64,000 nucleotides of DNA from Odiellus spinosus (taxonomy: Eukaryota; Arthropoda; Arachnida; Opiliones; Phalangiidae). The stretch lies in the NCBI GenBank assembly GCA_963920705.1, contig OY987233.1, positions 310,001-374,000 of the forward strand, in the 5' to 3' direction. The position numbers were made by a program, and so were the translations under genes. Below are positions 40,080-53,213 of this stretch, one piece after another; within the stretch, counting starts at the first letter, position 1, and each line of letters begins with the position of its first letter. The notes beneath the pieces are model-generated. The model was given only the letters and a program-made list of their open reading frames with translations. It was not told the origin of the DNA and did not search any database.

Positions 40080-41571
40080 GGATTTACACTTGGCAAATTT
40101 ATGGATCTACACTAGTGAAATTTGTGGATCTACACTTGGCAAATTTGTGGATCTACACTTGGCAAATTTGTGGATCTACACTTGGCAAATTTGTGGATCT
40201 ACACTTGGGAAATTTGTGGATCTACACTTGGCAAATTTGTTTATCTACACTTTGCAAATTTGTGGATTTATTCTTGGGAAATTTGTGGATTTATACTTGG
40301 GAAATTTGTGGATTTATACTTGGAAAATTTGTGGATTTATATTTGGGAAATTTGTTTATTTAAACTTGGGAAATTTGTGGATTTATACTTAGGAAATTTG
40401 TGGATTTACACTTGGCAAATTTATGGATCTACACTAGTGAAATTTGTGGATCTACACTTGGCAAATTTGTGGATCTACACTTGGCAAATTTGTGGATCTA
40501 CACTTGGCAAATTTGTGGATCTACACTTGGGAAATTTGTGGGTCTACACTTTGCAAATTTGTGGATCTACACTTTGCAAATTTGTGGATCTACACTTGGG
40601 AAATTTGTGGATCTACACTTGGGAAATTTGTGGATCTACACATGGGAAATTTGTGGGTCTACACTTTGCAAATTTGTGGATATACACTTGGGAAATTTTT
40701 GGATCTACACTTGGGAAATTTGTGGATCTACACTTGGGAAATTTGTGGATCTACACTTGGGAAATTTGTGGATCTACACTTGGGAAATTTGTGGATCTAC
40801 ACTTGGAAAATTTGTGGATCTACACTTGGGAAATTTGTGGATCTACACTTGGGAAATTTGTGGATTATACTTGGGAAATTTGTGGATTTATACTTGGGAA
40901 ATTTGTGGATTTATATTTGGGAAATTTGTTTTTTATACTTGGGAAATTTGTGGATTTATACTTGGAAAATTTGTGGATTTATACTTGGGAAATTTGTGGA
41001 TTTATACTTGGGAAATTTGTGGATTTACACTCTGCAAATTTATGGATCTACACTTGGTAAATTTGTTGATCTACACTTGGCAAATTTGTGGATCTACACT
41101 TGGAAAATTTGTGGATCTACACTTGGGAAATTTGTGGATCTACACTTGGGAAATTTGTGGATTTATACTTGGCAAATTTGTGGATTATACTTGGGAAATT
41201 TGTGGATTTATACTTGGGAAATTTGTGGATTTATATTTGGGAAATTTGTTTATTTATACTTGAGAAATTTGTGGATTTATCCTTGGAAAATTTGTGGATT
41301 TATACTTGGGAAATTTGTGGATTTATACTTGGGAAATTTGTGGATTTATACTTAGGAAATTTGTGGATTTACACTCTGCAAATTTATGGATCTACACTTG
41401 GTAAATTTGTTGATCTACACTTGGCAAATTTGTGGATCTACACTTGGCAAATTTGTTTATCTACACTTGGCAAATTTGTGGATCTACACTTGGGAAATTT
41501 GTGGATCTAGACTAGGGAAATTTTTGGATCTACACTTGGGAAATTTGTGGATCTACACTTGGGAAATTTGT

Positions 41572-41722
41572 GGATCTATACAAAGCAAAATTTGGATCTA
41601 TACTTGAAAAATTTGTGGATCTATTCTTGGAAAAATTGGGGATATATGCTTGGAAATTTGTTGATCTATACTTGGGAAATATGTGTATCTATACTTGGGA
41701 TTTTTGTGGATCTACTCCTGGC
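41572..41722 (+). repeat. Landmark R3
   Basis: Same form as R1/R2. It is 3,995 bp after R2 and preceded by the TCTAGACTAGGG unit near 41,508 that introduces R1-R7. Confidence 0.85.
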
Positions 41723-42305
41723 AAATTTGTGGATCTACACTTTCCAAATTTGTGGATCTACACTTGGGATATTTGTGGATCTACACTTGGCAAATTTGTG
41801 GATCTACACTTGGCAAATTTGTGGATCTACACTTGGCAAATTTGTGGATCTACACTTGGCAAATTTGTGGATCTACACTTGGGAAATTTGTGGATCTACA
41901 CTTGGCAAATTTGTTTATCTACACTTTTCAAATTTGTGGATCTACACTTGGGAAAATTGTGGATCTACACTTGGCAAATTTGTGTGTCTACACTTTGCAA
42001 ATTTGTGGATCTACACTTTGCAAATTTGTGGATCTACACTTGGGAAATTTGTGGATCTACACTTGGGAAATTTGTGGATCTACACATGGGAAATTTGTGG
42101 GTCTACACTTTGCAAATTTGTGGATCTACACTTGGGAAATTTTTGGATCTACACTTGGGAAATTTGTGGATCTACACTTGGGAAATTTGTGGATCTACAC
42201 TTGGGAAATTTGTGGATCTACACTTGGGAAATTTGTGGATCTACACTTGGAAAATTTGTGGATCTACACTTGGGAAATTTGTGGATCTACACTTGGGAAA
42301 TTTGT

Positions 42306-42741
42306 GGATTTATACTTGGGAAATTTGTGGATTATACTTGGGAAGTTTGTGGATTTATACTTGGGAAATTTGTGGATTTATATTTGGGAAATTTGTTTAT
42401 TTATACTTGGGAAATTTGTGGATTTACACTTGGGAAATTTGTGGATTTATACTTGGGAAATTTGTGGATTTATACTTGGGAAATTTGTGGATTTATACTT
42501 AGGAAATTTGTGGATTTATACTTGGAAAATTTGTGGATTTATACTTGGGAAATTTGTACATTTATACTTGGGAAATTTGTGGATTTATACTTGGGAAATT
42601 TGTGGATTTATACTTGGGAAATTTGTGGATTTATACTTGGGAAATTTGTGGATTTATTCTTGGGAAATTTGTGGATTTATATTTGGGAAATTTGTTTATT
42701 TATACTTGGGAAATTTGTGGATTTATACTTAGGAAATTTGT
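42306..42741 (+). repeat. Type B block with one hybrid unit
   Basis: Copy of the 38.3-kb block in which one unit near 42,421 reads GATTTACACTTGGG, a local A-like reversion at one of the two diagnostic positions. Confidence 0.8.
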
Positions 42742-43744
42742 GGATTTACACTTGGCAAATTTATGGATCTACACTTGTGAAATTTGTGGATCTACACTTG
42801 GCAAATTTGTGGATCTACACTTGGCAAATTTGTGGATCTACACTTGGCAAATTTGTGGATCTACACTTGGCAAATTTGTGGATCTACACTTGGGAAATTT
42901 GTGGATCTACACTTGGGAAATTTGTGGATCTACACTTGGCAAATTTGTGGATCTACACTTGGGAAATTTGTGGATCTACACTTGGTACATTTGTGGGTCT
43001 ACACTTTGGAAATTTGTGGATCTACACTTTGCAAATTTGTGGATCTACACTTGGGAAATTTGTGGATCTACACTTGGGAAATTTGTGGATCTACACATGG
43101 GAAATTTGTGGGTCTACACTTTGCAAATTTATGGATATACACTTGGGAAATTTTTGGATCTACACTTGGGAAATTTGTGGATCTACACTTGGGAAATTTG
43201 TGGATCTACACTTGGGAAATTTGTGGATCTACACTTGGGAAATTTGTGGATCTACACTTGGAAAATTTGTGGATCTACACTTGGGAAATTTGTGGATATA
43301 CACTTGGGAAATTTGTGGATCTACACTTGGGAAATTTGTGAATTTATACTTGGGAAATTTGTGGATTTATACTTGGGAAATTTGTGGATTTATACTGGGG
43401 AAATTTGTGGATTTATACTTGGAAATTTGTGGATTTACACTTGGCAAATTTGTGGATCTACACTTGGTAAATTTTTGGATCTACACTTGGCAAATTTGTG
43501 GATCTACACTTGGCAAATTTGTGGATCTACACTTGGCAAATTTATGGATCTACACTTGGCAAATTTTGTGGATCTACACTTCGGAAATTTGTGGATCTAC
43601 ACTTGGGAAATTTGTGGATCTACACTTGGGAAATTTGTGGATCTACACTTGATAAATTTGTGGATCTACACTTGGCAAATTTGTTGATCTACACTTGGCA
43701 AATTTATGGATCTACACTTGGCAAATTTTGTGGATCTACACTTC

Positions 43745-44642
43745 GGAAATTTGTGGATCTACACTTGGGAAATTTGTGGATCTACACTTGGGAAATTTGT
43801 TTATCTACACTTGTGAAATTTTTGGATCTACACTTGTGAAATTTGTGGATCTACACTTGTGAAATTTATGGAGCTACACTTTTGAAATTTGTGGATCTAC
43901 ACTTGGGAAATTTGTGGATCTACACTTGGGAAATTTGTGGATCTACACTTGGGAAATTTGTGGATATACACTTGGGAAATATGTGGATCTACACTTGGAA
44001 AATTTGTGGATCTGCATTTGGGAAATTTGTGGATCTACACTTGGGAAATTTGTGGTTTTACACTTGGGAAATATTGTGGATCTACACTTGGGAAATTTGT
44101 GGATTTATACTTGGGAAATTTGTGGATTTATACTTGGGAAATTTGTGGATTTATACTTGGAAAATTTGTGGATTTATACTTGGGAAATTTGTGGATTTAT
44201 ACTTGGGAAATTTGTGGATTTATACTTGGGAAATTTTGGATTTATAATTGGGAAATTTATGGATTTATACTTGGGAAATTTGTGGGTCTAGACTTGGGAA
44301 ATTTGTGGGTCTAGACTTCTGACATTTGTGGATCTAGACTTGGGACATTTGTGGATCTAGACTTGGGACATTTGTGGATTTATACTTGGGACATTTTTGA
44401 ATTTATACTTGGGAAATTTGTGAATTTATACTTGGGAAATTTGTGGATTTATACTTGGGAAATTTGTGGATTTATACTTGGGAAATTTGTGGATTTATAC
44501 TTGGGAAATTTGTGGATTTATACTTGGGAAATTTGTGGATTTATACTTGGGAAATTTGTGGATTTACACTTGGCAAATTTGTGGATCTACACTTTGAAAA
44601 TTTGTGGATCTACACTTGGGAAATTTGTGGATCTACACTTGG
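43745..44642 (+). repeat. 874-bp tandem duplication, arm 1
   Basis: The offset is exactly 38 monomers (38 x 23 = 874). Differences from arm 2 that I found are T 43,814 versus G 44,688 and A 44,161 versus G 45,035. It lies in left-type sequence inside macro-duplication copy 2. Confidence 0.88.
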
Positions 44643-45516
44643 GAAATTTGTGGATCTACACTTGGGAAATTTGTTTATCTACACTTGGGAAATTTTTGGA
44701 TCTACACTTGTGAAATTTGTGGATCTACACTTGTGAAATTTATGGAGCTACACTTTTGAAATTTGTGGATCTACACTTGGGAAATTTGTGGATCTACACT
44801 TGGGAAATTTGTGGATCTACACTTGGGAAATTTGTGGATATACACTTGGGAAATATGTGGATCTACACTTGGAAAATTTGTGGATCTGCATTTGGGAAAT
44901 TTGTGGATCTACACTTGGGAAATTTGTGGTTTTACACTTGGGAAATATTGTGGATCTACACTTGGGAAATTTGTGGATTTATACTTGGGAAATTTGTGGA
45001 TTTATACTTGGGAAATTTGTGGATTTATACTTGGGAAATTTGTGGATTTATACTTGGGAAATTTGTGGATTTATACTTGGGAAATTTGTGGATTTATACT
45101 TGGGAAATTTTGGATTTATAATTGGGAAATTTATGGATTTATACTTGGGAAATTTGTGGGTCTAGACTTGGGAAATTTGTGGGTCTAGACTTCTGACATT
45201 TGTGGATCTAGACTTGGGACATTTGTGGATCTAGACTTGGGACATTTGTGGATTTATACTTGGGACATTTTTGAATTTATACTTGGGAAATTTGTGAATT
45301 TATACTTGGGAAATTTGTGGATTTATACTTGGGAAATTTGTGGATTTATACTTGGGAAATTTGTGGATTTATACTTGGGAAATTTGTGGATTTATACTTG
45401 GGAAATTTGTGGATTTATACTTGGGAAATTTGTGGATTTACACTTGGCAAATTTGTGGATCTACACTTTGAAAATTTGTGGATCTACACTTGGGAAATTT
45501 GTGGATCTACACTTGG
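44619..45516 (+). repeat. 874-bp tandem duplication, arm 2
   Basis: Copy of 43,745-44,642. It diverges on the right at C 45,517 (GGCAAA) against G 44,643. The GGGAAATATTGTGG 24-bp unit (near 44,070 and 44,944) is present in both arms. Confidence 0.88.
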
Positions 45517-47381
45517 CAAATTTGTGGGTCTACACTTTGCAAATTTGTGGATCTACACTTGGGAAATTTGTGGATCTACACTTGGGAAATTTGTGGATCT
45601 ACACTTGGGAAATTTTCTGATCTACACTTGGGAAATTTGTAGATCTACACTTGGGAAATTTGTGGATCTACACTTGAGAAATTTGTGGATCTACTCTTGG
45701 GAAATTGGATCTACACTAGGGAAATTTGTGGATCTACACTTGGGAAATTTGTGGATTTACACTTGGCAAATTTGTGGATATACACTTGGTAAATTTGTGG
45801 ATCTACACTTGGCAAATTTGTGGATCTACCCTTGGGAAATTTGTGGATCTACACATGGGAAATTTGTGGATATACACTTGGGAAATATGTGGATCTACAC
45901 TTGGGAAATTTGTGGATCTACACTTGGAAAATTTGTGGATCTGCATTTAGGAAATTTGTGGATCTACACTTGGGAAATTTGTGGTTTTACACTTGGGAAA
46001 TTTGTGGATCTACACTTGGGAAATTTGTGGATTTATACTTGGGAAATTTGTGGATTTATGCTTGGGAAATTTGTGGATTTATACTTGGGAAATTTGTGGA
46101 TTTATACTTGGGAAATTTGTGGATTTATACTTGGGAAATTTGTGGATTTATACTTCGGAAATTTGTGGATTTATACTTGGGAAATTTGTGGATTTATACT
46201 TGGGAAATTTGTGGGTCTAGACTTGGGAAATTTGTGGGTCTAGACTTCTGACATTTGTGGATCTAGACTTGGGACATTTGTGGATCTAGACTTGGGACAT
46301 TTGTGGATTTATACTTGGGACATTTGTGGATCTCGACTTGGGACATTTGTGGATCTAGACTTGGGACATTTTAGAATTTATACTTGGGAAATTTGTGAAT
46401 TTATACTTGGGAAATTTGTGGATTTATACTTGGGAAATTTGTGGATTTATACATGGGAAATTTGTGGATTTATACTTGGGAAATTTGCGGATTTATACTT
46501 GGGAAATTTGTGGATTTATACTTGGGAAATTTGTGGATTTATACTTAGGAAATTTGTGGATTTACACTTGGCAAATTTGTGGATCTACACTTTGAAAATT
46601 TGTGGATCTACACTTGGGAAATTTGTGGATCTACACTTGGCAAATTTGTGGGTCTACACTTTGCAAATTTGTGGATCTACACTTGGGAAATTTGTGGATC
46701 TACACTTGGGAAATTTGTGGTTCTACACTTGGGAAATTTTCTGATCTACACTTGGGAAATTTGTGGATCTACACTTGGGAAATTTGTGGATCTACACTTG
46801 AGAAATTTGTGGATCTACTCTTGGGAAATTGGATCTACACTAGGGAAATTTGTGGATCTACACTTGGGAAATTTGTGGATTTACACTTGGCAAATTTGTG
46901 GATATACACTTGGCAAATTTATGGATCTACACTTGTGAAATTTGTGGATCTACACTTGGCAAATTTGTGGATCTACACTTGGCAAATTTGTGGATCTACA
47001 CTTGGCAAATTTGTGGATTTACACTTGGGAAATTTGTGGATCTACACTTGGCAAATTTGTTTATCTACACTTTGCAAATTTGTGGATCTACACTTGGGAA
47101 ATTTGTGGATCTACACTTTGCAAATTTGTTGATCTACACTTTGCAAATTTGTGGATCTGCACTTGGGAAATTTGTGGATCTACACTTGGGAAATTTGTGG
47201 ATCTACTCATGGGAAATTTGTGGGTCTACACTTTGCAAATTTGTGGATATACACTTGGGAAATTTTTGGATCTACACTTGGGAAATTTGTGGATCTACAC
47301 TTGGGAAATTTGTGGATCTACACTTGGGAAATTTGTGGATCTACACTTGGGAAATTTGTGGATCTACACTTGGAAAATTTG
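45517..47381 (+). repeat. Left-type tract, copy of 33.3-35.2 kb
   Basis: Matches 33,278-35,142 at offset 12,239. It retains the two 3-base-deleted units (near 45,705 and 46,829) and the GTCTAGACTTCTGAC unit near 46,238. Small differences include CTACCCTTGG near 45,827 and GACATTTTAGAATTT near 46,367. Confidence 0.78.
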
Positions 47382-48094
47382 TGGATCTACACTTGGGAAA
47401 TTTGTGGATCTACACTTGGGAAATTTGTGGATTTATACTTGGCAAATTTGTGGATTATACTTGGGAAATTTGTGGATTTATACTTGGGAAATTTGTGGAT
47501 TTATATTTGGGAAATTTGTTTATTTATACTTGGGAAATTTGTGGATTTATACTTGGAAAATTTGCGGATTTATACTTGGGAAATTTGTGGATTTATACTT
47601 GGGAAATTTGTGGATTTATACTTAGGAAATTTGTGGATTTACACTCTGCAAATTTATGGATCTACACTTGGTAAATTTGTTGATCTACACTTGGCAAATT
47701 TGTGGATCTACACTTGGCAAATTTGTGGATCTACACTTGGCAAATTTGTGGATCTACACTTGGGAAATTTGTGGATCTACACTTGGCAAATTTGTGGATC
47801 TACACTTGGGAAATTTGTGGATCTACACTTGGCAAATTTGTTTATCTACACTTTGCAAATTTGTGGATCTACACATGGGAAATTTGTGGGTCTACACTTT
47901 GCAAATTTGTGGATCTACACTTGGGAAATTTTTGGATCTACACTTGGGAAATTTGTGGATCTACACTTGGGAAATTTGTGGATCTACTCTTGGGAAATTT
48001 GTGGATCTACACTTTGGAAATTTGTGGATCTAGACTAGGGAAATTTTTGGATCTACACTTGGGAAATTTGTGGATCTACACTTGGGAAATTTGT

Positions 48095-48245
48095 GGATCT
48101 ATACAAAGCAAAATTTGGATCTATACTTGAAAAATTTGTGGATCTATTCTTGGAAAAATTTGGGATATATGCTTGGAAATTTGTTGATCTATACTTGGGA
48201 AATATGTGTATCTATACTTGGGATTTTTGTGGATCTACTCCTGGC
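48095..48245 (+). repeat. Landmark R4
   Basis: Right version with AAAAATTTGGGATATATG where R1-R3 have AAAAATTGGGGATATATG. This substitution is shared only with R5. Confidence 0.85.
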
Positions 48246-48828
48246 AAATTTGTGGATCTACACTTTCCAAATTTGTGGATCTACACTTGGGATATTTGTG
48301 GATCTACACTTGGCAAATTTGTGGATCTACACTTGGCAAATTTGTGGATCTACACTTGGGAAATTTGTGGATCTACACTTGGCAAATTTGTGGATCTACA
48401 CTTGGGAAATTTGTGGATCTACACTTGGCAAATTTGTTTATCTACACTTTTCAAATTTGTGGATCTACACTTGGGAAAATTGTGGATCTACACTTGGCAA
48501 ATTTGTGTGTCTACACTTTGCAAATTTGTGGATCTACACTTTGCAAATTTGTGGATCTACACTTGGGAAATTTGTGGATCTACACTTGGGAAATTTGTGG
48601 ATCTACACATGGGAAATTTGTGGGTCTACACTTTGCAAATTTGTGGATCTACACTTGGGAAATTTTTGGATCTACACTTGGGAAATTTGTGGATCTACAC
48701 TTGGGAAATTTGTGGATCTACACTTGGGAAATTTGTGGATCTACACTTGGGAAATTTGTGGATCTACACTTGGAAAATTTGTGGATCTACACTTGGGAAA
48801 TTTGTGGATCTACACTTGGGAAATTTGT

Positions 48829-49263
48829 GGATTTATACTTGGGAAATTTGTGGATTATACTTGGGAAGTTTGTGGATTTATACTTGGGAAATTTGTGGAT
48901 TTATATTTGGGAAATTTGTTTATTTATACTTGGGAAATTTGTGGATTTATACTTGGGAAATTTGTGGATTTATACTTGGGAAATTTGTGGATTTATACTT
49001 GGGAAATTTGTTTATTTATACTTAGGAAATTTGTGGATTTATACTTGGAAAATTTGTGGATTTATACTTGGGAAATTTGTACATTTATACTTGGGAAATT
49101 TGTGGATTTATACTTGGGAAATTTGTGGATTTATACTTGGGAAATTTGTGGATTTATACTTGGGAAATTTGTGGATTTATTCTTGGGAAATTTGTGGATT
49201 TATATTTGGGAAATTTGTTTATTTATACTTGGGAAATTTGTGGATTTATACTTAGGAAATTTG
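48829..49263 (+). repeat. Type B block in arm 1 of the 1.9-kb duplication
   Basis: Same unit order as the 38.3-kb block, but the unit before CTTAGG reads GTTTATTTATAC (near 49,010), a change shared with the 50.8- and 52.8-kb blocks. Confidence 0.82.
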
Positions 49264-49999
49264 TGGATTTACACTTGGCAAATTTATGGATCTACACTTG
49301 GGAAATTTGTGGATCTACACTTGGGAAATTTGTGGATTTATACTTGGCAAATTTGTGGATTATACTTGGGAAATTTGTGGATTTATACTTGGGAAATTTG
49401 TGGATTTATATTTGGGAAATTTGTTTATTTATACTTGGGAAATTTGTGGATTTATACTTGGAAAATTTGCGGATTTATACTTGGGAAATTTGTGGATTTA
49501 TACTTGGGAAATTTGTGGATTTATACTTAGGAAATTTGTGGATTTACACTCTGCAAATTTATGGATCTACACTTGGTAAATTTGTTGATCTACACTTGGC
49601 AAATTTGTGGATCTACACTTGGCAAATTTGTGGATCTACACTTGGCAAATTTGTGGATCTACACTTGGGAAATTTGTGGATCTACACTTGGCAAATTTGT
49701 GGATCTACACTTGGGAAATTTGTGGATCTACACTTGGCAAATTTGTTTATCTACACTTTGCAAATTTGTGGATCTACACATGGGAAATTTGTGGGTCTAC
49801 ACTTTGCAAATTTGTGGATCTACACTTGGGAAATTTTTGGATCTACACTTGGGAAATTTGTGGATCTACACTTGGGAAATTTGTGGATCTACTCTTGGGA
49901 AATTTGTGGATCTACACTTTGGAAATTTGTGGATCTAGACTAGGGAAATTTTTGGATCTACACTTGGGAAATTTGTGGATCTACACTTGGGAAATTTGT

Positions 50000-50150
50000 G
50001 GATCTATACAAAGCAAAATTTGGATCTATACTTGAAAAATTTGTGGATCTATTCTTGGAAAAATTTGGGATATATGCTTGGAAATTTGTTGATCTATACT
50101 TGGGAAATATGTGTATCTATACTTGGGATTTTTGTGGATCTACTCCTGGC
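50000..50150 (+). repeat. Landmark R5
   Basis: Copy of R4 at +1,905 bp with the same TTTGGGATATATG variant. Confidence 0.85.
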
Positions 50151-50802
50151 AAATTTGTGGATCTACACTTTCCAAATTTGTGGATCTACACTTGGGATAT
50201 TTGTGGATCTACACTTGGCAAATTTGTGGATCTACACTTGGCAAATTTGTGGATCTACACTTGGGAAATTTGTGGATCTACACTTGGCAAATTTGTGGAT
50301 CTACACTTGGGAAATTTGTGGATCTACACTTGGCAAATTTGTTTATCTACACTTTTCAAATTTGTGGATCTACACTTGGGAAAATTGTGGATCTACACTT
50401 GGCAAATTTGTGTGTCTACACTTTGCAAATTTGTGGATCTACACTTTGCAAATTTGTGGATCTACACTTGGGAAATTTGTGGATCTACACTTGGGAAATT
50501 TGTGGATCTACACATGGGAAATTTGTGGGTCTACACTTTGCAAATTTGTGGATCTACACTTGGGAAATTTGTGGATCTACACATGGGAAATTTGTGGGTC
50601 TACACTTTGCAAATTTGTGGATCTACACTTGGGAAATTTTTGGATCTACACTTGGGAAATTTGTGGATCTACACTTGGGAAATTTGTGGATCTACACTTG
50701 GGAAATTTGTGGATCTACACTTGGGAAATTTGTGGATCTACACTTGGAAAATTTGTGGATCTACACTTGGGAAATTTGTGGATCTACACTTGGGAAATTT
50801 GT

Positions 50803-51237
50803 GGATTTATACTTGGGAAATTTGTGGATTATACTTGGGAAGTTTGTGGATTTATACTTGGGAAATTTGTGGATTTATATTTGGGAAATTTGTTTATTTA
50901 TACTTGGGAAATTTGTGGATTTATACTTGGGAAATTTGTGGATTTATACTTGGGAAATTTGTGGATTTATACTTGGGAAATTTGTTTATTTATACTTAGG
51001 AAATTTGTGGATTTATACTTGGAAAATTTGTGGATTTATACTTGGGAAATTTGTACATTTATACTTGGGAAATTTGTGGATTTATACTTGGGAAATTTGT
51101 GGATTTATACTTGGGAAATTTGTGGATTTATACTTGGGAAATTTGTGGATTTATTCTTGGGAAATTTGTGGATTTATATTTGGGAAATTTGTTTATTTAT
51201 ACTTGGGAAATTTGTGGATTTATACTTAGGAAATTTG
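50803..51237 (+). repeat. Type B block in arm 2 of the 1.9-kb duplication
   Basis: Copy of 48,829-49,263 at +1,974 bp. Confidence 0.82.
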
Positions 51238-52066
51238 TGGATTTACACTTGGCAAATTTATGGATCTACACTTGTGAAATTTGTGGATCTACACTTGGCA
51301 AATTTGTGGATCTACACTTGGCAAATTTGTGGATCTACACTTGGCAAATTTGTGGATCTACACTTGGCAAATTTGTGGATCTACACTTGGCAAATTTGTG
51401 GATCTACACTTGGCAAATTTGTGGATCTACACTTGGGAAATTTGTGGATCTACACTTGGTACATTTGTGGGTCTACACTTTGGAAATTTGTGGATCTACA
51501 CTTTGAAAATTTGTGGATCTACACTTGGGAAATTTGTGGATCTACACTTTGGAAATTTGTGGATCTACACATGGGAAATTTGTGGGTCTACACTTTGCAA
51601 ATTTATGGATATACACTTGGGAAATTTTTGGATCTACACTTGGGAAATTTGTGGATCTACACTTGGGAAATTTGTGGATCTACACTTGGGAAATTTGTGG
51701 ATCTACACTTGGAAAATTTGTGGATCTACACTTGGGAAATTTGTGGATCTACACTTGGGAAAATTGTGGATCTACACTTGGCAAATTTGTGTGTCTACAC
51801 TTTGCAAATTTGTGGATCTACACTTTGCAAATTTGTGGATCTACACTTGGGAAAATTGTGGATCTACACTTGGCAAATTTGTGTGTCTACACTTTGCAAA
51901 TTTGTGGATCTACACTTTGCAAATTTTTGGATCTACACTTGGGAAATTTGTGGATCTACACTTGGGAAATTTGTGGATCTACACTTGGGAAATTTGTGGA
52001 TCTACACTTGGGAAATTTGTGGATCTACACTTGGGAAATTTGTGGATCTACACTTGGGAAATTTGT

Positions 52067-52478
52067 GGATTTATACTTGGGAAATTTGTGGATTATACTT
52101 GGGAAATTTGTGGATTTATACTTGGGAAATTTGTGGATTTATATTTGGGAAATTTGTTTATTTATATTTGGGAAATTTGTTTATTTATACTTGGGAAATT
52201 TGTGGATTTATACTTGGGAAATTTGTGGATTTATACTTGGGAAATTTGTGGATTTATACTTGGGAAATTTGTGGATTTATACTTAGGAAATTTGTGGATT
52301 TATACTTGGAAAATTTGTGGATTTATACTTGGGAAATTTGTGGATTTATACTTGGGAAATTTGTGGATTTATACTTGGGAAATTTGTGGATTTATACTTG
52401 GGAAATTTGTGGATTTATACTTGGGAAAATTGTGGATTTATATTTGGGAAATTTGTGGATTTATACTTAGGAAATTTG
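52067..52478 (+). repeat. Type B block
   Basis: Counterpart of the 39.67-kb block, followed by the CACTAGTGAAATTTG unit near 52,511 that also follows it at 40,112. Confidence 0.8.
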
Positions 52479-52778
52479 TGGATTTACACTTGGCAAATTT
52501 ATGGATCTACACTAGTGAAATTTGTGGATCTACACTTGGGAAATTTGTGGATCTACACATGGGAAATTTGTGGGTCTACACTTTGCAAATTTGTGGATCT
52601 AAACTTGGGAAATTTTTGGATCTACACTTGGGAAATTTGTGGATCTACACTTGGGAAATTTGTGGATCTACACTTGGGAAATTTGTGGATCTACACTTGG
52701 GAAATTTGTGGATCTACACTTGGAAAATTTGTGGATCTACACTTGGGAAATTTGTGGATCTACACTTGGGAAATTTGT

Positions 52779-53213
52779 GGATTTATACTTGGGAAATTTG
52801 TGGATTATACTTGGAAAGTTTGTGGATTTATACTTGGGAAATTTGTGGATTTATATTTGGGAAATTTGTTTATTTATACTTGGGAAATTTGTGGATTTAT
52901 ACTTGGGAAATTTGTGGATTTATACTTGGGAAATTTGTGGATTTATACTTGGGAAATTTGTTTATTTATACTTAGGAAATTTGTGGATTTATACTTGGAA
53001 AATTTGTGGATTTATACTTGGGAAATTTGCATATTTATACTTGGGAAATTTGTGGATTTATACTTGGGAAATTTGTGGATTTATACTTGGGAAATTTGTG
53101 GATTTATACTTGGGAAATTTGTGGATTTATTCTTGGGAAATTTGTGGATTTATATTTGGGAAATTTGTTTATTTATACTTGGGAAATTTGTGGATTTATA
53201 CTTAGGAAATTTG
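52779..53213 (+). repeat. Type B block
   Basis: Counterpart of the 48.8-kb block with CTTGGAAAGTTTG (near 52,810) instead of CTTGGGAAGTTTG, and GCATATTTATAC (near 53,029) instead of GTACATTTATAC. Confidence 0.8.

Larger units (their letters stand above)
37552..40392 (+). other. Longest stop-free forward frame (946 codons), judged non-coding
   Basis: This frame opens at a TTG, not an ATG, and runs through array sequence until a CTTAGG unit puts a TAG in phase. Its translation is a 23-residue repeat: LWIYTWEICGST then LGKFVDLHLGN, with a G-to-A change from D units and ST-to-FI from B units. The other two forward frames over the same bases are also largely open and encode the same peptide in a different register. 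No start context, splice structure or non-repeat domain accompanies it. Other long frames of the same kind lie at 52,317-54,929, 56,314-58,878, 49,975-52,470 and 41,547-43,652. Confidence 0.85.
32112..43291 (+). repeat. Macro-duplication, copy 1
   Basis: Collinear with the following ~14.7 kb. Matching points are 32,112/43,292, 33,078/45,317, 35,417/47,656, 35,854/48,093, 38,538/51,030, 39,917/52,317, 40,122/54,659, 41,570/56,337 and 42,784/57,551. The offset grows from 11.2 to 14.8 kb through later internal duplications. Confidence 0.78.
38646..43291 (+). repeat. Right-type tract with landmark R3
   Basis: D and A runs alternate with B blocks at 39,667-40,079, 40,265-40,405, 40,860-41,030, 41,160-41,375 and 42,306-42,741. 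The stretch from 41.4 kb to 43.29 kb matches 37.4-39.3 kb (offset 3,995, then one added unit). Unusual units include GGTACATTTGTGGG (38,966; 42,983) and TTTGTTTTTTATACTTGG (40,926). Confidence 0.8.
47382..49300 (+). repeat. 1,905-bp tandem duplication, arm 1
   Basis: Contains landmark R4 and a B block at 48,829-49,263. Matches arm 2 at +1,905 bp until about 48.65 kb, then at +1,974 bp. Confidence 0.88.
49287..51274 (+). repeat. 1,974-bp tandem duplication, arm 2
   Basis: Copy of 47,382-49,300 with a 69-bp insertion at about 50,545-50,615. The insertion duplicates three units: A, the CACATGGG unit with GTGGGTC, and the CTTTGC unit. It diverges from arm 1 at T 51,275. Confidence 0.88.

Noticed and set aside
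37552..40392. 946-codon open frame, and frames of 700-870 codons at 41,547, 49,975, 52,317 and 56,314, as genes for a repetitive protein
   Set aside because: All three forward frames are open for the same reason (stop-free 23-bp unit), starts are TTG codons within the repeat, ends are chance TAG variants, and no non-repeat domain, promoter or splice feature is present.
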